The notes beneath the pieces were generated by a model. That model was not told the DNA's origin and did not search any database. It worked only from the letters and a program-made list of their open reading frames with translations. From Vicia villosa (Eukaryota; Streptophyta; Magnoliopsida; Fabales; Fabaceae), in the NCBI RefSeq assembly GCF_029867415.1, contig NW_026706175.1:124001-188000 (forward strand): a stretch of DNA of 64,000 bases. The letters run 5' to 3'. The stretch's first letter is position 1. Each line of letters starts with the position of its first letter. Positions 46,885 to 57,660 of this stretch are shown one piece after another. Both the position numbers and the translations under genes were made by a program.

Positions 46885-47649
46885 TCAAACCCTAACAAAG
46901 AACACACTAAGTTCAGGTCCATTGCTATTTCCATCCGGCATCATCATATAATAAGTTTCTGAATCCTTAGACCCAATCACACGCTCAAAATGCGCCCTCA
47001 TATACGACAATTCTCCGTCTTGAGGGTCCGACATTTCACTCGGAAGCACGCCCACCGCCACCGAGACCGCATGCAACATCTGCATCACGTTCAAGTCATC
47101 ATCTGTTGGATCTCTTTTCACTCCATAGCCTGTTTTCTTTCCATTGCAAAATAGTGTCCAGATGGGTTCATCTATCACCTTTGTTTTATTGTTGCTGGGG
47201 TGCTTCTCGCACTCCAGCGCGATTCTGTTAAGTCCCATTCCCATGTCTTGGAGAAGCTTTCCTGTAGGAATAGCCAACTCCAAGAGAAGGAATGGATGAC
47301 ATTTAGAGTCTTCCTGAAAAGCAAGGTTTATCCTTGCTTTTTTGTAACCGAATAGGGTTCCGGTTATCCTCGTGCCGCCGTGTATGATTGTTTCACTAGC
47401 ACGGGTTCCATTTATAGTTGGCATCTTGCATGACGGCACGATGATGGGAAATGACCGGAACATATTACGAAAACGACCGAAGAATTTGTTGGTCGAACTC
47501 CGTTTTCCTTTGCTGTTTGCCGGTTGTAAGGAAATCGGCATGCGAAGTGGTGTTGGTGGTACACCGGAATCGGCCTCCGAGATAGGTGACAGTGGTGGTG
47601 GTTTTGGCACGGGTAATGGCATTGTGTCAGCTGCATGAGGTGGTGCCAT
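46885..47649 (-). CDS. MIZU-KUSSEI1-like protein (DUF617), single exon, 254 aa
   Basis: This is an intact intronless gene. The N-terminal 85 residues are Pro/Ser-rich, then basic (KGKRSSTNKFFGRFRNMFRS). The rest is the DUF617 domain of MIZ1-type plant proteins: ITGTLFGYKKARINLAFQED, LLLELAIPTGKLLQDMG, RIALECEK, EPIWTLFCNGKKTGYGVKRD, LPSEMSDPQDGELSYMRAHF, ERVIGSKDSETYYMM and a final NGPELSVFFVRV. MIZ1 of Arabidopsis is needed for root hydrotropism; most relatives have no assigned role, so only the family is claimed. The length is usual for the family. A TATA-like TATAATAA lies about 80 bp upstream on the minus strand. Its ATG is followed by APPHAADTMPLP, and a second ATG at residue 9 is possible but less complete. 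Confidence 0.94.
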   Translation of the reverse strand: MAPPHAADTMPLPVPKPPPLSPISEADSGVPPTPLRMPISLQPANSKGKRSSTNKFFGRFRNMFRSFPIIVPSCKMPTINGTRASETIIHGGTRITGTLFGYKKARINLAFQEDSKCHPFLLLELAIPTGKLLQDMGMGLNRIALECEKHPSNNKTKVIDEPIWTLFCNGKKTGYGVKRDPTDDDLNVMQMLHAVSVAVGVLPSEMSDPQDGELSYMRAHFERVIGSKDSETYYMMMPDGNSNGPELSVFFVRV

Positions 47650-48456
47650 TGGAGAAGAGAATGATGAGATAGGAGAGGAGAAGAGAACAAAACTTTAAGG
47701 TTGAAATTATGAATGGTTTGTTATTATACAGGTGTGATATGTGTGAAGAAAGATGGATTATGGTTTGCACGTTGGGATTTGGTGGCGGTTTTATTATTCT
47801 ATCACAAATTCTGAAAACTTTATGTTCTTTTTATTTTATTTTATTTATCATTTAATTTTCTTCATGTAGTTTACTTTGACTTTTGTTAATTACGCGGTAT
47901 AGTTTAATTAGTTTTTTGTTTTTCTGTTTATGAAGTGTGGCCAGCTGAGAGATTAATTAATTGGTTTTATTCAGTTGAAAAATGAGCTAAAGATAGGTAC
48001 AATATGACTTTCAGTTTATTTTTTCGTGTCTGTTTTTAATTTCTTAATTGTGATTAAGAAACGCTATTATGTGCTTCTAGTGTTTATTACATGCTGGAAT
48101 TGCTGAATTAACGGTTACCAGGATGTAATTGAAATTAAATGTGGGCCTTTGGCCCTCCTTAATATAAAAAAAAAAATTTAAATGTGACACAAGCGTTAAG
48201 CATAAACTCATTGAGAAGATCAATTTTGTTTAACTAATTGATAGATTTTGTCGAACCTTTCAAGAGAAAAGGAACAAAAAATGGATGAAAAGAAGTAACA
48301 ACTTGTATTGAAAAGAGTATATGTACTAAATTTAATAAAATGTATATATATGTGCAGTTTTCATGAAAAAGATGATGCTTTGATCAAACATGATCCTTTT
48401 ATTTTTGTCTAAATATTCTCTGTGTCTTATCTCCGGAGTCTATTTTGATTCATCAA
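47650..48456. other. Promoter side of the MIZ1-like gene, otherwise featureless
   Basis: The first 150 bases should hold its promoter. Nothing else is recognised. Confidence 0.5.
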
Positions 48457-49160
48457 TTTTAAAAAGGTGAATTCTTATTTACCCAACTCAAAAAGTTGGG
48501 TAAGGTCACTACAAAAAAGATGCTCTGCAGCAACGTGGATATCACGTCGCAACATGCAACATCACGTCACAACAAAAAACTAGCGACGTGAGCGCCCACG
48601 TCACAACAAAAAACTAGCGACGTGAGCGCCCACGTTGCAGGAGCACGTGTGGCAACTCAGTAGCGACGTGGAGACCACGTCAGAAGGTAGCGACGTGACT
48701 CTAACGTCGCAATAAAGAAACATGGGAAACATCTCCTTGCACGCAAAGCAGGTGTGGCAGGTGTGGGGAAGTGTGATTTTGACTTTTGCAGCGACGTGGC
48801 TTTCACGTCGCTACATTGAATGCTATTTTTTTTTTTTAAATTTAATCACGCAGGATGAATTGTATTTTTATATAATAAATAAATAAATTTATATAATAAA
48901 ATTTATATATAATAAAATATATATAATAAAATTTATAAATAATAAATTTATATAATAAAATCTATAAAATAAAATTTATATAATAAAATCTATAAAATAT
49001 AATTTATATAATAAAATTTTAAAATAAATTCATATAATAAACTTTATATAATAAATTCAATTAAATAAAACTAAAAATTTAAAACTAATATTTTAATGAA
49101 TTAAAATGTAGAATAAGTTAAATAAATATAAATTAAAAACAAATAAAATACAAAATGTTT

Positions 49161-49839
49161 TTAAGAGGCATCATCATCATTCGGAAAATAATTATCAGGA
49201 TTAAAATCATCATCCACTCCGTCATTCTCCGACTCTTGAGGAGGAACATTACTGTAATTTCCACCTCCTTGCATAAATCGTCTCATCTGCTCCTCCATCT
49301 CAGCTTGCTTCTTCAGAATGCCCTCTATCTGCCGCGCATGCTGCTCCTCCATATCAGATTGCTTCTTCCGCATCATCTCTATCTGGGCCTCATTTTCGCG
49401 TCTCTTCCCCACCAAAATCTTCAGGTTCATCATAGGTCACGTTCACACCAAAAGCATCCTCAACCATGACACCAATCAGATTAAAGTTTTCCTCATATTC
49501 TATAGGCGGCCGACTACTTGAAGCATGCGAGTTGCTAGTCTCTGGTACGTTACTAGGCAGTTCTTCACCGTTAAACGTCCAAACCCAATAATTTGCAATG
49601 AATCCCCTTCTATGCAAATGAGATGTTATTTCCTGTGGGTCACTAATTATTGGTCTACATTCACATTTAAGACAGGGACACCTAACTCCTCCTTCGCTTC
49701 GACATAATTCCTGAGCAAACGCCCAACTGATAAACCCTTCAACTCCTACTATAAAATTGGGTTTAAGTCCCATTCTTCCTGGAAATGTTCTATCGTACAT
49801 CCAACTACGATAATACCGATAATATTCCATATTGCACAT
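49161..49839 (-). pseudogene. CACTA transposase remnant, N-terminus joined to C-terminus
   Basis: From 49839 the frame reads YYRSWMYDRTFPGRMGLKPN, CRSEGGVRCPCLKCECRPII and LHRRGFIANYWVWTFNGEEL, the transposase-associated N-terminal domain. It then reaches FGVNVTYDEPEDFGG, just before the point where the catalytic domain should start. At about 49415 it switches to a second frame with ENEAQIEMMRKKQSDMEEQH and MEEQMRRFMQ, the coiled-coil C-terminal tail, ending at 49161. The catalytic core is deleted. A product of either frame would lack transposase activity. Confidence 0.85.
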
Positions 49840-50672
49840 TTATACAATTATTGTCATTTTGAGTTAGTAATATTAATCAACTTAATATTATTCTTAGACG
49901 TATACTAGTTAATATTTACTATTCTTAAAAATATTATTTAATAACAATACTACTGATATTTTTAACTACACATGTTATATTGAACATATGTTAACCATAA
50001 AGTTACTATTTTTTTAACTACACATTTTAAACTACACATATTGAAAATATTATTTAATAAAAATACTACTAATATTTTTAACTACACATGTTATATTAAA
50101 AATACTACTATTAAATATTTTTAACTACACATGTTATATTTTTAACTACACATGTTAAAAATACTACTATTAAATATTTACTATTATAAAAAATATTATT
50201 TATGATGCACGTGATTACCACGTCGCTATATTTTTTTATTTTAAATATACATATATAATATATATTATACTTTTAATATATATTTTAATTTAAAAAAATG
50301 TATTTTCAATTTAATAACAATAACATATATTTCAATTTTAGAAATATAACATATAATCATATTATATTATATTTTATTTTAAATATACATATATAATATA
50401 TATTCTACTTTTAATATATATTTTAATTTTTAAAAAAATGTATTTTTAATTTAATAACAATAACATAACATATATTCTTTTTCTATTTAACATATATTCT
50501 TATTTATTAATATTTAGTTTTTAAGAATAATATCATAAAATACATATATTTTATTTAGAAAATAAATAACAGATTTTAAAAATAAATCTAAACATTTTTC
50601 TATTAATTTTTAAAATTCTAAAATACATATATAATAATTTTTCTATTAATTTTTAAAAACAGATTTAACATA

Positions 50673-50860
<188 letters not shown>

Positions 50861-51986
50861 GTTTTTCTAATAGTTTTTCTATACATTATTCTAAACAGAT
50901 TTTAACATTCTAAAATATAGTTTTTCTATTAATTTTAAAAAACAACATCATAAAATATATTATGTAAATTAACCTAATTAAATTTAAACAACAACATAAT
51001 ATTTAATTTATAATTTCGTTTTATAATAACCTAATTAAAAAACAACCTAATTAAAAAAATAACCTAACAAAACTATTAAAAACTTACCTCTTCTTCAATC
51101 TACTCCTCCTTTTTCTTCTTCTCCTTCTCCTTCACCTTCTTCTCCTCTTTCACCTTCTTCTTTCTTCAAATTAAATGGAAAAAAAAATTAAACCATTGAC
51201 AACATAAAACAATATGAATATAAAACAAAATTATAAATAATACTTGGATTATACCTTGTAGTGGGATTGAAATGGGATTGAGAGTTAGGGGATTTTGGGA
51301 GAGGAGGCAATTTGGGATTGAAATGGGTTGCAGAGATGCAAAGAGGAAGAATGAACTTCAATTGGTTTGAAATGGTAAAGGGGAAGAAGCAAAACGCGTG
51401 TATTAATTAACTTATCAGCGACGTTACAATCACGTCGCAACCTTGCCACGTGGTTTCCACGTCGCTACACTCAAACGGTCATAATACTAATTACACACTC
51501 TGCCACATCTGTAAAAGTGGCAGAGTTATTTTCCCAAGTAAAAGGTTGTGACGTGGGGCTAACGTCACTACTAAAATTTAAAAAATTTCAAAACTCCCTC
51601 CAGGTACAACGTTATAGTTTATATTTTTTTATTTTTTACTTTTTAGTAGCGACGTGACTCACACGTCGCAACTGTTTTTAAAAAAAACCAACCTCTGACA
51701 CGTCTGATTATAACGTTGGATTGATTTTTTTATTATAAAAGTTTGTTGTGACGTGGGAAACACGTCGTAACTACTCACGTGGAAAACACGCCGCTAATAT
51801 ATGTCGCAGGAGAACATATTTCTTATAGTGGGTTACCTTTAGTGTAAAATACATTGAAAATATCAAACAATTATTCTATATAATAAATAATTAAATACAT
51901 AAAAATTAAATGATGTCATCCGATTGGTAGAAGGTACACTACCCATCTTTTTATGATGGGTAGAGAAGTTGTCCCCTTTTAAAAAT

Positions 51987-52378
51987 GGTCAGTTTTATCC
52001 CGTATCTATCTAAAATGCTCCACGTTGGTCCCATCTGTCCATTTGGCTCAAACGACGTTAGTATTTGCACTCGTGGCAGCTGATTTGGTATTGGGTGGTC
52101 ATCTTCTTCGTTTTATTCACCAACATTCCTGGAAATATTGATTTCTACATATTCTATGGAATTCTAAATCAAATAGGGTAAAACATTCATTTATCTTCCA
52201 CACACATACGTTGAAACCGCGATTTCCATCAATCTCCCCTTCTCAAGATTTCTCCTCTTCTTTGGTCTTTTAGGCATTTTCCAATACTTCGGTGGTTAGA
52301 CATCTAGATATTCTGTCTTGACCCAAAGATTTGATCCATTTACAGGATAGATCACAAAATTATAGAATGATATATACC
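51987..52378. other. Spacer between the MITE and the MULE remnant
   Basis: No gene is recognised. It may contain the 3' part of the MULE. Confidence 0.5.
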
Positions 52379-54169
52379 TTATTTTTTGTAATACTCAGAG
52401 ATGAAATCATCAATCTTGAAATTCTTACTCTGCACACATGGGAGACCCGTGAGTTCCCATTTTCTGCATGAACAAATACGATCTCTCAAATTGACTGAAA
52501 ACTTCTCTGCAGGGTTTTCAATATGCCTCACTTCAAATATATGTTCAGCTGACATCCTACAAAATATGCAATGGATAAACACATATGCATTCAGACAACA
52601 TATGGAAGGGTACAATATGAAGGAACAATTACCTGACAAGCCATAAATTTGTGTAGGTGTTGATCCTCTCCATTTTCTTTTTGATGTTAGGTAAAATATC
52701 ACCATCATTCAAGAGTTGGAACCTCGTCCTATTACTTGACCACCTTTCCATGATATAGATCCTGATCTTCTCCAACATTGTTATCAATGGTTTATTCATT
52801 GACTCAAGAATAACACTATTGAAGGCTTCATAAATATTGTTCAGAATAGAGTCACACCTGTTATATTTCTTAAAAAATAATTTACTCTAAAACCTAGATG
52901 GAGTCTTCAACATGTGTTTAAAGGCTTCCTCATTGACCATTCACATGCCCTTCATTTCTCTTTCCCGTGCATGTGGATAAGTTGCTTTAGCAGCCTTCCA
53001 TATGATTTCTTTCAACACCTTGTCAAGAAACTTCTTCCTAAAATTGTTGTACAAGTGTCTGACACAGAATCTTTGCTCAACACTTGACATTTTACTCTCT
53101 ATTACAACTATGAGAATCAATTACTTTTCTTAGTTGCCAAGAATCTTCCTTTGGCAACTCACCACAATATGCTTCCCACTCACAATCTTCCTTACATATA
53201 ACCCTAACTCTTTTGTTTTCATTTTTAGTAAACTTTAAGTTCCTACCATATTTGACAACATATGTTATATTTGCTTCCTTGAAATCACTTTTGGAGCTAA
53301 AATATGTCCCTATCTCCCACTTGAAATCAGCCATGTATTTCTACAACTTGAACATAGGGTACTTCTTCTTTGTTACTCCACTGTTAAGATCATTGTCACA
53401 ACCACTATCCAACTCTTCACTATCATTTTCACTCCCTTTAAAATATCCTTTGTATTTTCACCCTTTCATTTCCCTTTCTTCCATGTTCCATCTTGTTTAG
53501 GGAAATAGTCAATGAGATTCCCAACTTCCTCTTCAACATAGTCATAATCATTCTCCTCAGAGTCATCATCAAATCCTATTTCTAAAGCACTATCATAATT
53601 GAATCCTCATTCTCACTAGTATCAGCAACATTACTTCTTTGACCCTCAACTTCAACTAAGTTCACATTACCAGTTTGACCCTCAACATTATCTTAGTTCA
53701 CATTACTAGTTAGATCCTCAACTTCACCTTTGTTCATATTACCAGTTTGACCCTCAACATCCCTAAGTACTTCTCCATAAAGTTTATTAAGCAGTTCTTT
53801 TTTCTAAACATCCACAATGTCTTCATGATTAACAGCGTCTTCATCAACAATATGACCCTCATAATAATCAGACTGAGACAAGGGGTGTTGGATATAGATA
53901 TCAACTCTTAGATGCACCCTACATAGATCAACAATTTCTAACACACCTTTCTCGTCAACCTAAACATTCATCCCACCTGTTAGGTTCTTAAAATATATCG
54001 TCTCTATTTCAGTATGAGCTAAGTCTTTGAGTACATCAACTAACTCAAAAAAACTCTACCTCTCTACATCTACTTTTAGATCTTGAGTTTTTCCTCCTTC
54101 ATAGACAGTTAAGCCATTATCAATGAAATCACTAGCATGATAAACTGTCAGATGCAAATACTCTTCCAT
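52379..54169 (-). pseudogene. MULE (MuDR-type) transposase pseudogene lacking the DDE core
   Basis: From an ATG at 54169 (MEEYLHLTVYHASDFIDNG) comes a PB1-like N-terminal region with TAG stops. An acidic linker follows (about 53800-53380), then the MuDR N-terminal zinc domain (53334-53092: VKYGRNLKFTKNENKRVRVI, CKEDCEWEAYC, SHSCNRE). It jumps directly to SVEQRFCVRHLYNNFRKKFL, the end of the MULE domain, so the part carrying the first catalytic aspartates is deleted at about 53090. The C-terminal region (52800-52650) reads EKIRIYIMERW. A SWIM finger CSCRKWELTGLPC follows, but its final CxH reads CVQ: the histidine ligand is lost. It ends EYYKK at 52379. Confidence 0.85.
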
Positions 54170-54400
54170 CTAAACCTATTTTCCAACAAATACCAAAATC
54201 ATTTAAGATATAAACATTTAAATACCTCACAATTTAACATTTGAATTCATTTGACGAAAAACCCTAAATCTTGAATAACTAAAGATTTAATAATTGCCTG
54301 CATCATACAATAAACCCTAAAATTTCAAGTCCTAAACTTATTTACTAGCCTTTGTCAAAATTGCACAAGATTTCTCCTTCGTGTTCTCCTTTTCTACTTC

Positions 54401-54435
54401 TGTTGAAGCTGAATAGCGGCAAGCAACAAAAGATC
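54401..54435. repeat. 35-bp start of the LTR family seen at 22521, truncated
   Basis: It starts TGTTGAAGCTGAATAGCGGC and matches 22521-22555 with three mismatches. The sequence after SIRE-type element 2 does not continue that LTR, so it was truncated before the element inserted. Confidence 0.65.
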
Positions 54436-55654
54436 TGTTAGAACAAGATTTGTTCTGATCAATTATCTTAGTTTTGATGATAACAATAATATGAATTTTG
54501 CTTAAGATAATATGGTACTCTAATCCAATGCAATTTCCCTTTCAGGAAATATATAAAGAGTATGCATAATTTAGCGCTCAGAAGCTTTGTCTCAAATGGT
54601 TCAGCATGCAACATCAGAACATGGTCTGGCAAGACATCAGAAGATGGTCGAAGCAGAATCAGAACATGGGTCTATGGAAGCATCAGAAGAACAAGAAAAC
54701 AGAAGCACTGAAGTTCTGATGGTATCACGCTCAGAAGCACTTCAAGGTCAGAAGATCAGAAGATGCTATGCACCAAGCTGTTTGACTCTGATGATATTCA
54801 AACGTTGTATTCACAAACATCAGATCAGAAGGAAGTACAAGTGGCAAGCTACGCTGACTGACAAAAGGAACGTTAAAAGCTACTAAAGGCTACGTCAGTA
54901 GACACAGCGTGAACAAGGCTCGAGGTAGTTGACAAAAGCGTATAACATTAAATGCGATGCTGTACGGAACACGCAAAGCATTAAATGCACTCAACGGTCA
55001 TCTTCTCCAACGCCTATAAATATGAAGTTCTGATGAGAAGCAAGGTTAACGATTCTAACGATTCTGCACCAAAACAACTCATATTAAACTTGCTGAAACG
55101 CTGTTCAAATTCAAAGCTCAGAATCTTCATCTTCATCAAAGCTCACTACATTGCTGTTGTAATATATTAGTGAGATTAAGCTTAAACGTTAAGAGAAATA
55201 TCACAGTTTGTGATTATCGCTTTTAAGAAGCATTTGTAATACTCTTAGAATTGATTACATTAAGTTGTAAGGAACTAGAGTGATCGTGTGGATCAGAAAA
55301 CTCTAGGAAGTCTTAGAGGTTATCTAAGCAGGTTGTAACTAGAGTGATCGTGTGGATCAGTATACTCTAGAAAAGTCTTAGAGGGTATCTAAGCAGTTGT
55401 TCCTGGAGTGATCAGTGTGTGATCAGAAGACTCTGGAAGACTTAGTTGCTGACTAAGTGGAGAACCATTGTAATCCGTGCGATTAGTGGATTAAATCCTC
55501 AGTTGAGGTAAATCATCTCTGCGGGGGTGGATTGGAGTAGTTTAGTTAACAACGAACCAGGATAAAAATATCTGTGCAATTTATTTTTATCTGTCAAGTT
55601 TTTAAAGCTACACTTATTCAAACCCCCCCTTTCTAAGTGTTTTTCTATCCTTCA
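54436..55654 (+). repeat. 5' LTR of SIRE-type element 2
   Basis: It starts TGTTAGAACAAGATTTGTTC and ends CTATCCTTCA. TATAAATA at 55015-55022 is the likely TATA box. An internal near-duplication (AACTAGAGTGATCGTGTGGA, about 55270 and 55337) is present. Confidence 0.95.
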
Positions 55655-55668
55655 ATTGGTATCAGAGC
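55655..55668 (+). other. Primer binding site of element 2 (initiator Met tRNA)
   Basis: ATTGGTATCAGAGC follows the 5' LTR at once; TGGTATCAGAGC is the exact complement of the plant initiator tRNA-Met 3' end. Confidence 0.95.
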
Positions 55669-55740
55669 GCCGGTTCTAAGGTGCAAGCACTTAACCGTGT
55701 TTAGAAAAGATTCAGGAAGAGAAAAACGCTTCAGTAAAAG

Positions 55741-57660
55741 ATGGTTGATGAAAGTGAAAAGTCTACACCTGCATCTACATCTGGCTCTGCTGAGCAATAC
55801 AACGGTAACAATGGTTATACTAGACCGCCGGTATTTGATGGTGAAAACTTTGAATACTGGAAAGATAAACTGGAAAGTTACTTTCTTGGTCTAGATGGTG
55901 ATCTATGGGATCTTCTGATGGATGGTTACAAACATCCAGTAAATGCCAGAGGCGTAAAGCTGACAAGGCAAGAAATGAATGATGATCAGAAGAAGCTTTT
56001 CAGGAATCATCATAAATGCAGAACTGTTTTGCTGAATGCTATCTCTCATGCTGAGTATGAGAAGATATCTAACAGGGAAACGGCTTATGACATATATGAG
56101 TCCTTGAAAATGACTCATGAAGGAAATGCTCAAGTCAAGGAGACTAAAGCTCTAGCTTTAATCCAGAAGTATGAAGCCTTCAAGATGGAGGATGATGAAG
56201 ACATTGAAAAGATGTTTTCAAGATTTCAAACTCTTACTGCTGGATTGAGAGTTCTTGACAAGGGATACACCAAGGCTGATCACGTAAAGAAGATCATCAG
56301 AAGCTTACCCAGAAGATGGGGTCCTATGGTAACTGCATTCAAGATTGCAAAGAATCTGAATGAAGTTTCTCTGGAAGAGCTTATCAGTGCCTTGAGAAGT
56401 CATGAAATAGAGCTGGACGCAAATGAGCCTCAAAAGAAAGGTAAGTCTATTGCATTAAAATCCAATATCAAGAAATGCACTAACGCTTTTCAGGCTAGAG
56501 AAGAAGATCCTGAAGAATCAGAATCTGAAGAAGAAGATGAACTGTCTTTGATCTCCAGAAGACTAAATCAACTCTGGAAGACCAAGCAAAGGAAGTTCAG
56601 AGGCTTCAGAAGTTCAAAGAAATTTGAACGTGGAGAATCTTCTGATGACAGAAGATTTGACAAGAAGAAGGTCATGTGCTATGAATGCAATGAGCCTGGA
56701 CACTTCAAGAATGAATGTCCAAATCTTCAGAAGGAAAATCCCAAGAAGAAGTTTCATAAGAAGAAAGGTCTTATGGCAACCTGGGATGAGTCAGAAGATG
56801 ATTCAGACTCTGAAGATGAGCAGGCCAACTGTGCGCTGATGGCGACAGAAGATGACGGATCAGAATCTACATCAGAATCAGATTCTGAAGAGGTATTTTC
56901 TGAACTTACTAGAGATGAGTTAGTTTCCGGTCTAACTGAACTTCTGGAACTCAAGTCTCAGATTAGTCTCAAATACAAAAAGCTGAAAAAGCTATTTGAA
57001 TTTGAAACAAAGAAGCTTGAGTTGGAGAATTCTGAATTAAAAGAAAAACTTTTAAAATTATCCAATAATGTTGGATCTCCTTCTGATTCAGAAAAATCCA
57101 CTCCTAGTCTAAACCATATTCTGAAAGAATATGATTTAAGTTTCAGGAAGTTCTTATCTAGAAGTATTGGCAGAAGTCAGCTAGCTTCTATGATATATGC
57201 TGTGTCTGGAAACAAAAGAGTCGGCATTGGTTTTGAGGGTGAAACCCCATACAAACTTGAACCTGTTGATGAAATGAAATTCACATACAAGCCATTGTAT
57301 GATCAGTTCAAGTATGGCCACTCCCATGATATTAGGCACACTTCACATGCTCAAAGTTTTCACATAACACACACCAAAAAGCATGTGACACAACCTAGGA
57401 AATATCATGAAACTCACATTAAAAATTATCATGCTGTTCCTCCTATTGCTTACAATGTTAAACCCAAGTTCAATCAGAACTTGAGAAAATCTAACAAGAA
57501 AGGACCCAAGAAAATGTGGGTACCTAAGGATAAGATTATTCCTATTGCAGATATCCTTGACTGCAAAAAGGACAAAGCACAACATGTCATGGTACCTGGA
57601 CTCTGGATGCTCACGACACATGACAGGAAGAAGGTCTATGTTCCAAGACCTGGTGCTTAA
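55741..57660 (+). CDS. Gag polyprotein of SIRE-type element 2, intact, 639 aa
   Basis: Gag forms the particle that packages the retrotransposon RNA. The first ATG (MVDESEKSTPAST) opens an uninterrupted frame 72 bases after the PBS. Residues about 25-240 are the copia gag/UBN2-type region (PVFDGENFEYWKDKLESYFL, LNAISHAEYEKI, FQTLTAGLRVLDKGY). A CCHC knuckle follows at Cys313, Cys316, His321, Cys326, then an acidic Ser/Glu stretch, a Leu-rich coiled-coil-like stretch (about 400-445) and a basic tail ending KVYVPRPGA. The last 77 or more nucleotides overlap the start of pol, which lies in the +1 frame. Element 1 has the same arrangement, so the frame change looks inherited and not a random lesion. 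Confidence 0.93.
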   Translation: MVDESEKSTPASTSGSAEQYNGNNGYTRPPVFDGENFEYWKDKLESYFLGLDGDLWDLLMDGYKHPVNARGVKLTRQEMNDDQKKLFRNHHKCRTVLLNAISHAEYEKISNRETAYDIYESLKMTHEGNAQVKETKALALIQKYEAFKMEDDEDIEKMFSRFQTLTAGLRVLDKGYTKADHVKKIIRSLPRRWGPMVTAFKIAKNLNEVSLEELISALRSHEIELDANEPQKKGKSIALKSNIKKCTNAFQAREEDPEESESEEEDELSLISRRLNQLWKTKQRKFRGFRSSKKFERGESSDDRRFDKKKVMCYECNEPGHFKNECPNLQKENPKKKFHKKKGLMATWDESEDDSDSEDEQANCALMATEDDGSESTSESDSEEVFSELTRDELVSGLTELLELKSQISLKYKKLKKLFEFETKKLELENSELKEKLLKLSNNVGSPSDSEKSTPSLNHILKEYDLSFRKFLSRSIGRSQLASMIYAVSGNKRVGIGFEGETPYKLEPVDEMKFTYKPLYDQFKYGHSHDIRHTSHAQSFHITHTKKHVTQPRKYHETHIKNYHAVPPIAYNVKPKFNQNLRKSNKKGPKKMWVPKDKIIPIADILDCKKDKAQHVMVPGLWMLTTHDRKKVYVPRPGA

